NCBI GenBank assembly: GCA_947457285.1
Contig: CANGVZ010000183.1
Coordinates: 1-5,432 of the forward strand
Source: Flavobacteriales bacterium
GTDB lineage: Bacteria > Bacteroidota > Bacteroidia > Flavobacteriales_D > Sanyastnellaceae
Length of the DNA: 5,432 nt
Direction of reading: 5' to 3'
Positions 5,144-5,432 of this stretch are shown piece after piece. Positions within the stretch are counted from its first letter, which is position 1. Every line of letters begins with the position of its first letter. Under the pieces are notes generated by a model that did no database searches, had not been told where the DNA came from, and saw nothing but the letters and a program-made list of their open reading frames with translations. Position numbers and translations under genes: made by a program.

Positions 5144-5432
5144 ATGCGATTGAAGATTGGGATATGGCTCATGTTGTTCTTTGCCCAGATTACCACGGGA
5201 GCTTCAACCGTTTTGGATTCGCTTATTGCGCGAGGAGAACAGCTGGCGCTTTCAAACATTGATTCATCAAGATACTTTCTCTCGAGGGCGCTAGCGCTTT
5301 CTAAGAAAGAAAATTCTTCTGATAGCTTGCGTGAAGAGAAAGAGATAAAATGCCTCGCTCTGCTCGGCGATTCTTATTCTGGGCAGTCAGATTTTTCTGC
5401 GGGCATTTCATTTTACGTTGCTGCTATAAAAA
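5144..5432 (+). CDS. Exported TPR-containing protein, 5' part of gene
   Basis: This frame is open from the ATG at 5144 to the window end (96 whole codons). An in-frame TGA at 5108-5110 and the lack of another ATG support this start. The first 21 residues (MRLKIGIWLMLFFAQITTGAS) form a clear signal peptide with two basic residues and a hydrophobic core. What follows is helical and fits tetratricopeptide repeats: SSRYFLSRALALSKK at residues 41-55, then CLALLGDSYSGQSDFSAGISFYVAAI at 70-95, with the LG..Y...G.F..A spacing of a TPR. In Bacteroidota, signal peptide plus TPRs at the N-terminus is the common front end of membrane sensor histidine kinases and LuxR-type or adenylate-cyclase regulators; which of these applies cannot be seen here. 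It lies 86 bp downstream of the permease and may have its own promoter at 5133-5140. Confidence 0.75.
   Translation, partial: MRLKIGIWLMLFFAQITTGASTVLDSLIARGEQLALSNIDSSRYFLSRALALSKKENSSDSLREEKEIKCLALLGDSYSGQSDFSAGISFYVAAIK

Noticed and set aside
5023..5259. Minus-strand frame with a Tyr/Leu/Ile-rich repeat (LLSYYLII)
   Set aside because: The periodic peptide is just the 8-bp array read backwards, and the frame also overlaps the permease and TPR genes.
5288..5297. 10-bp palindrome GCGCTAGCGC
   Set aside because: It lies inside the TPR coding sequence, encodes the Arg-Ala-Leu-Ala stretch, and has no second copy; most likely chance.

Overview
The window looks like chromosomal DNA of a member of the Bacteroidota, at moderate confidence. 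It is AT-rich. None of the five visible gene starts has a recognisable Shine-Dalgarno sequence. The last gene is preceded by an exact match (TATCTTTG) to the Bacteroidota -7 promoter box TAnnTTTG. The gene types also fit: a secreted S8 peptidase, a lipoprotein periplasmic adaptor, and a TPR protein with a signal peptide. All genes are on the + strand.

Layout. (1) Positions 1-764: the 3' part of a subtilisin-like (S8) serine peptidase gene that starts left of the window; the catalytic His and Ser are visible. (2) Positions 762-917: an in-register array of 8-bp repeats that begins at the peptidase stop codon and reverses polarity in the middle. (3) Positions 918-1020: the leader of the next operon, with a perfect 9+9 bp dyad 16 bp before the start codon. 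(4) Positions 1021-5057: a tight five-gene operon. It encodes a three-BON-domain protein, a six-helix membrane protein, an ABC ATPase, a lipoprotein membrane-fusion (adaptor) protein and an FtsX/DevC-type permease. (5) Positions 5053-5135: a second array of the same 8-bp repeat family, starting at the permease stop codon, followed by an inverted copy that runs into the -7 promoter box. (6) Position 5144 to the end: the 5' end of a gene for an exported TPR protein, cut by the window edge.

How the genes may work together. The last three operon genes form a complete ATPase-adaptor-permease set of the DevBCA/MacAB type, which moves a lipid, peptide or other envelope substrate outward, usually with a TolC-like outer-membrane channel. 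No such channel is encoded here. The BON protein and the six-helix protein are joined to the transporter by a 4-base overlap and a 1-base gap, so all five genes are probably translated together. An envelope- or stress-related export role is inferred; the substrate cannot be read from the sequence.

The least ordinary structure is the repeat system. Both arrays start at a TAATAA double stop, keep one 8-bp register, and carry reverse-complement units downstream. They share a 23-bp direct repeat (one mismatch) that brackets the whole five-gene operon. No rho-independent terminator (GC-rich hairpin plus T-run), tRNA, rRNA, CRISPR array or transposase was seen.
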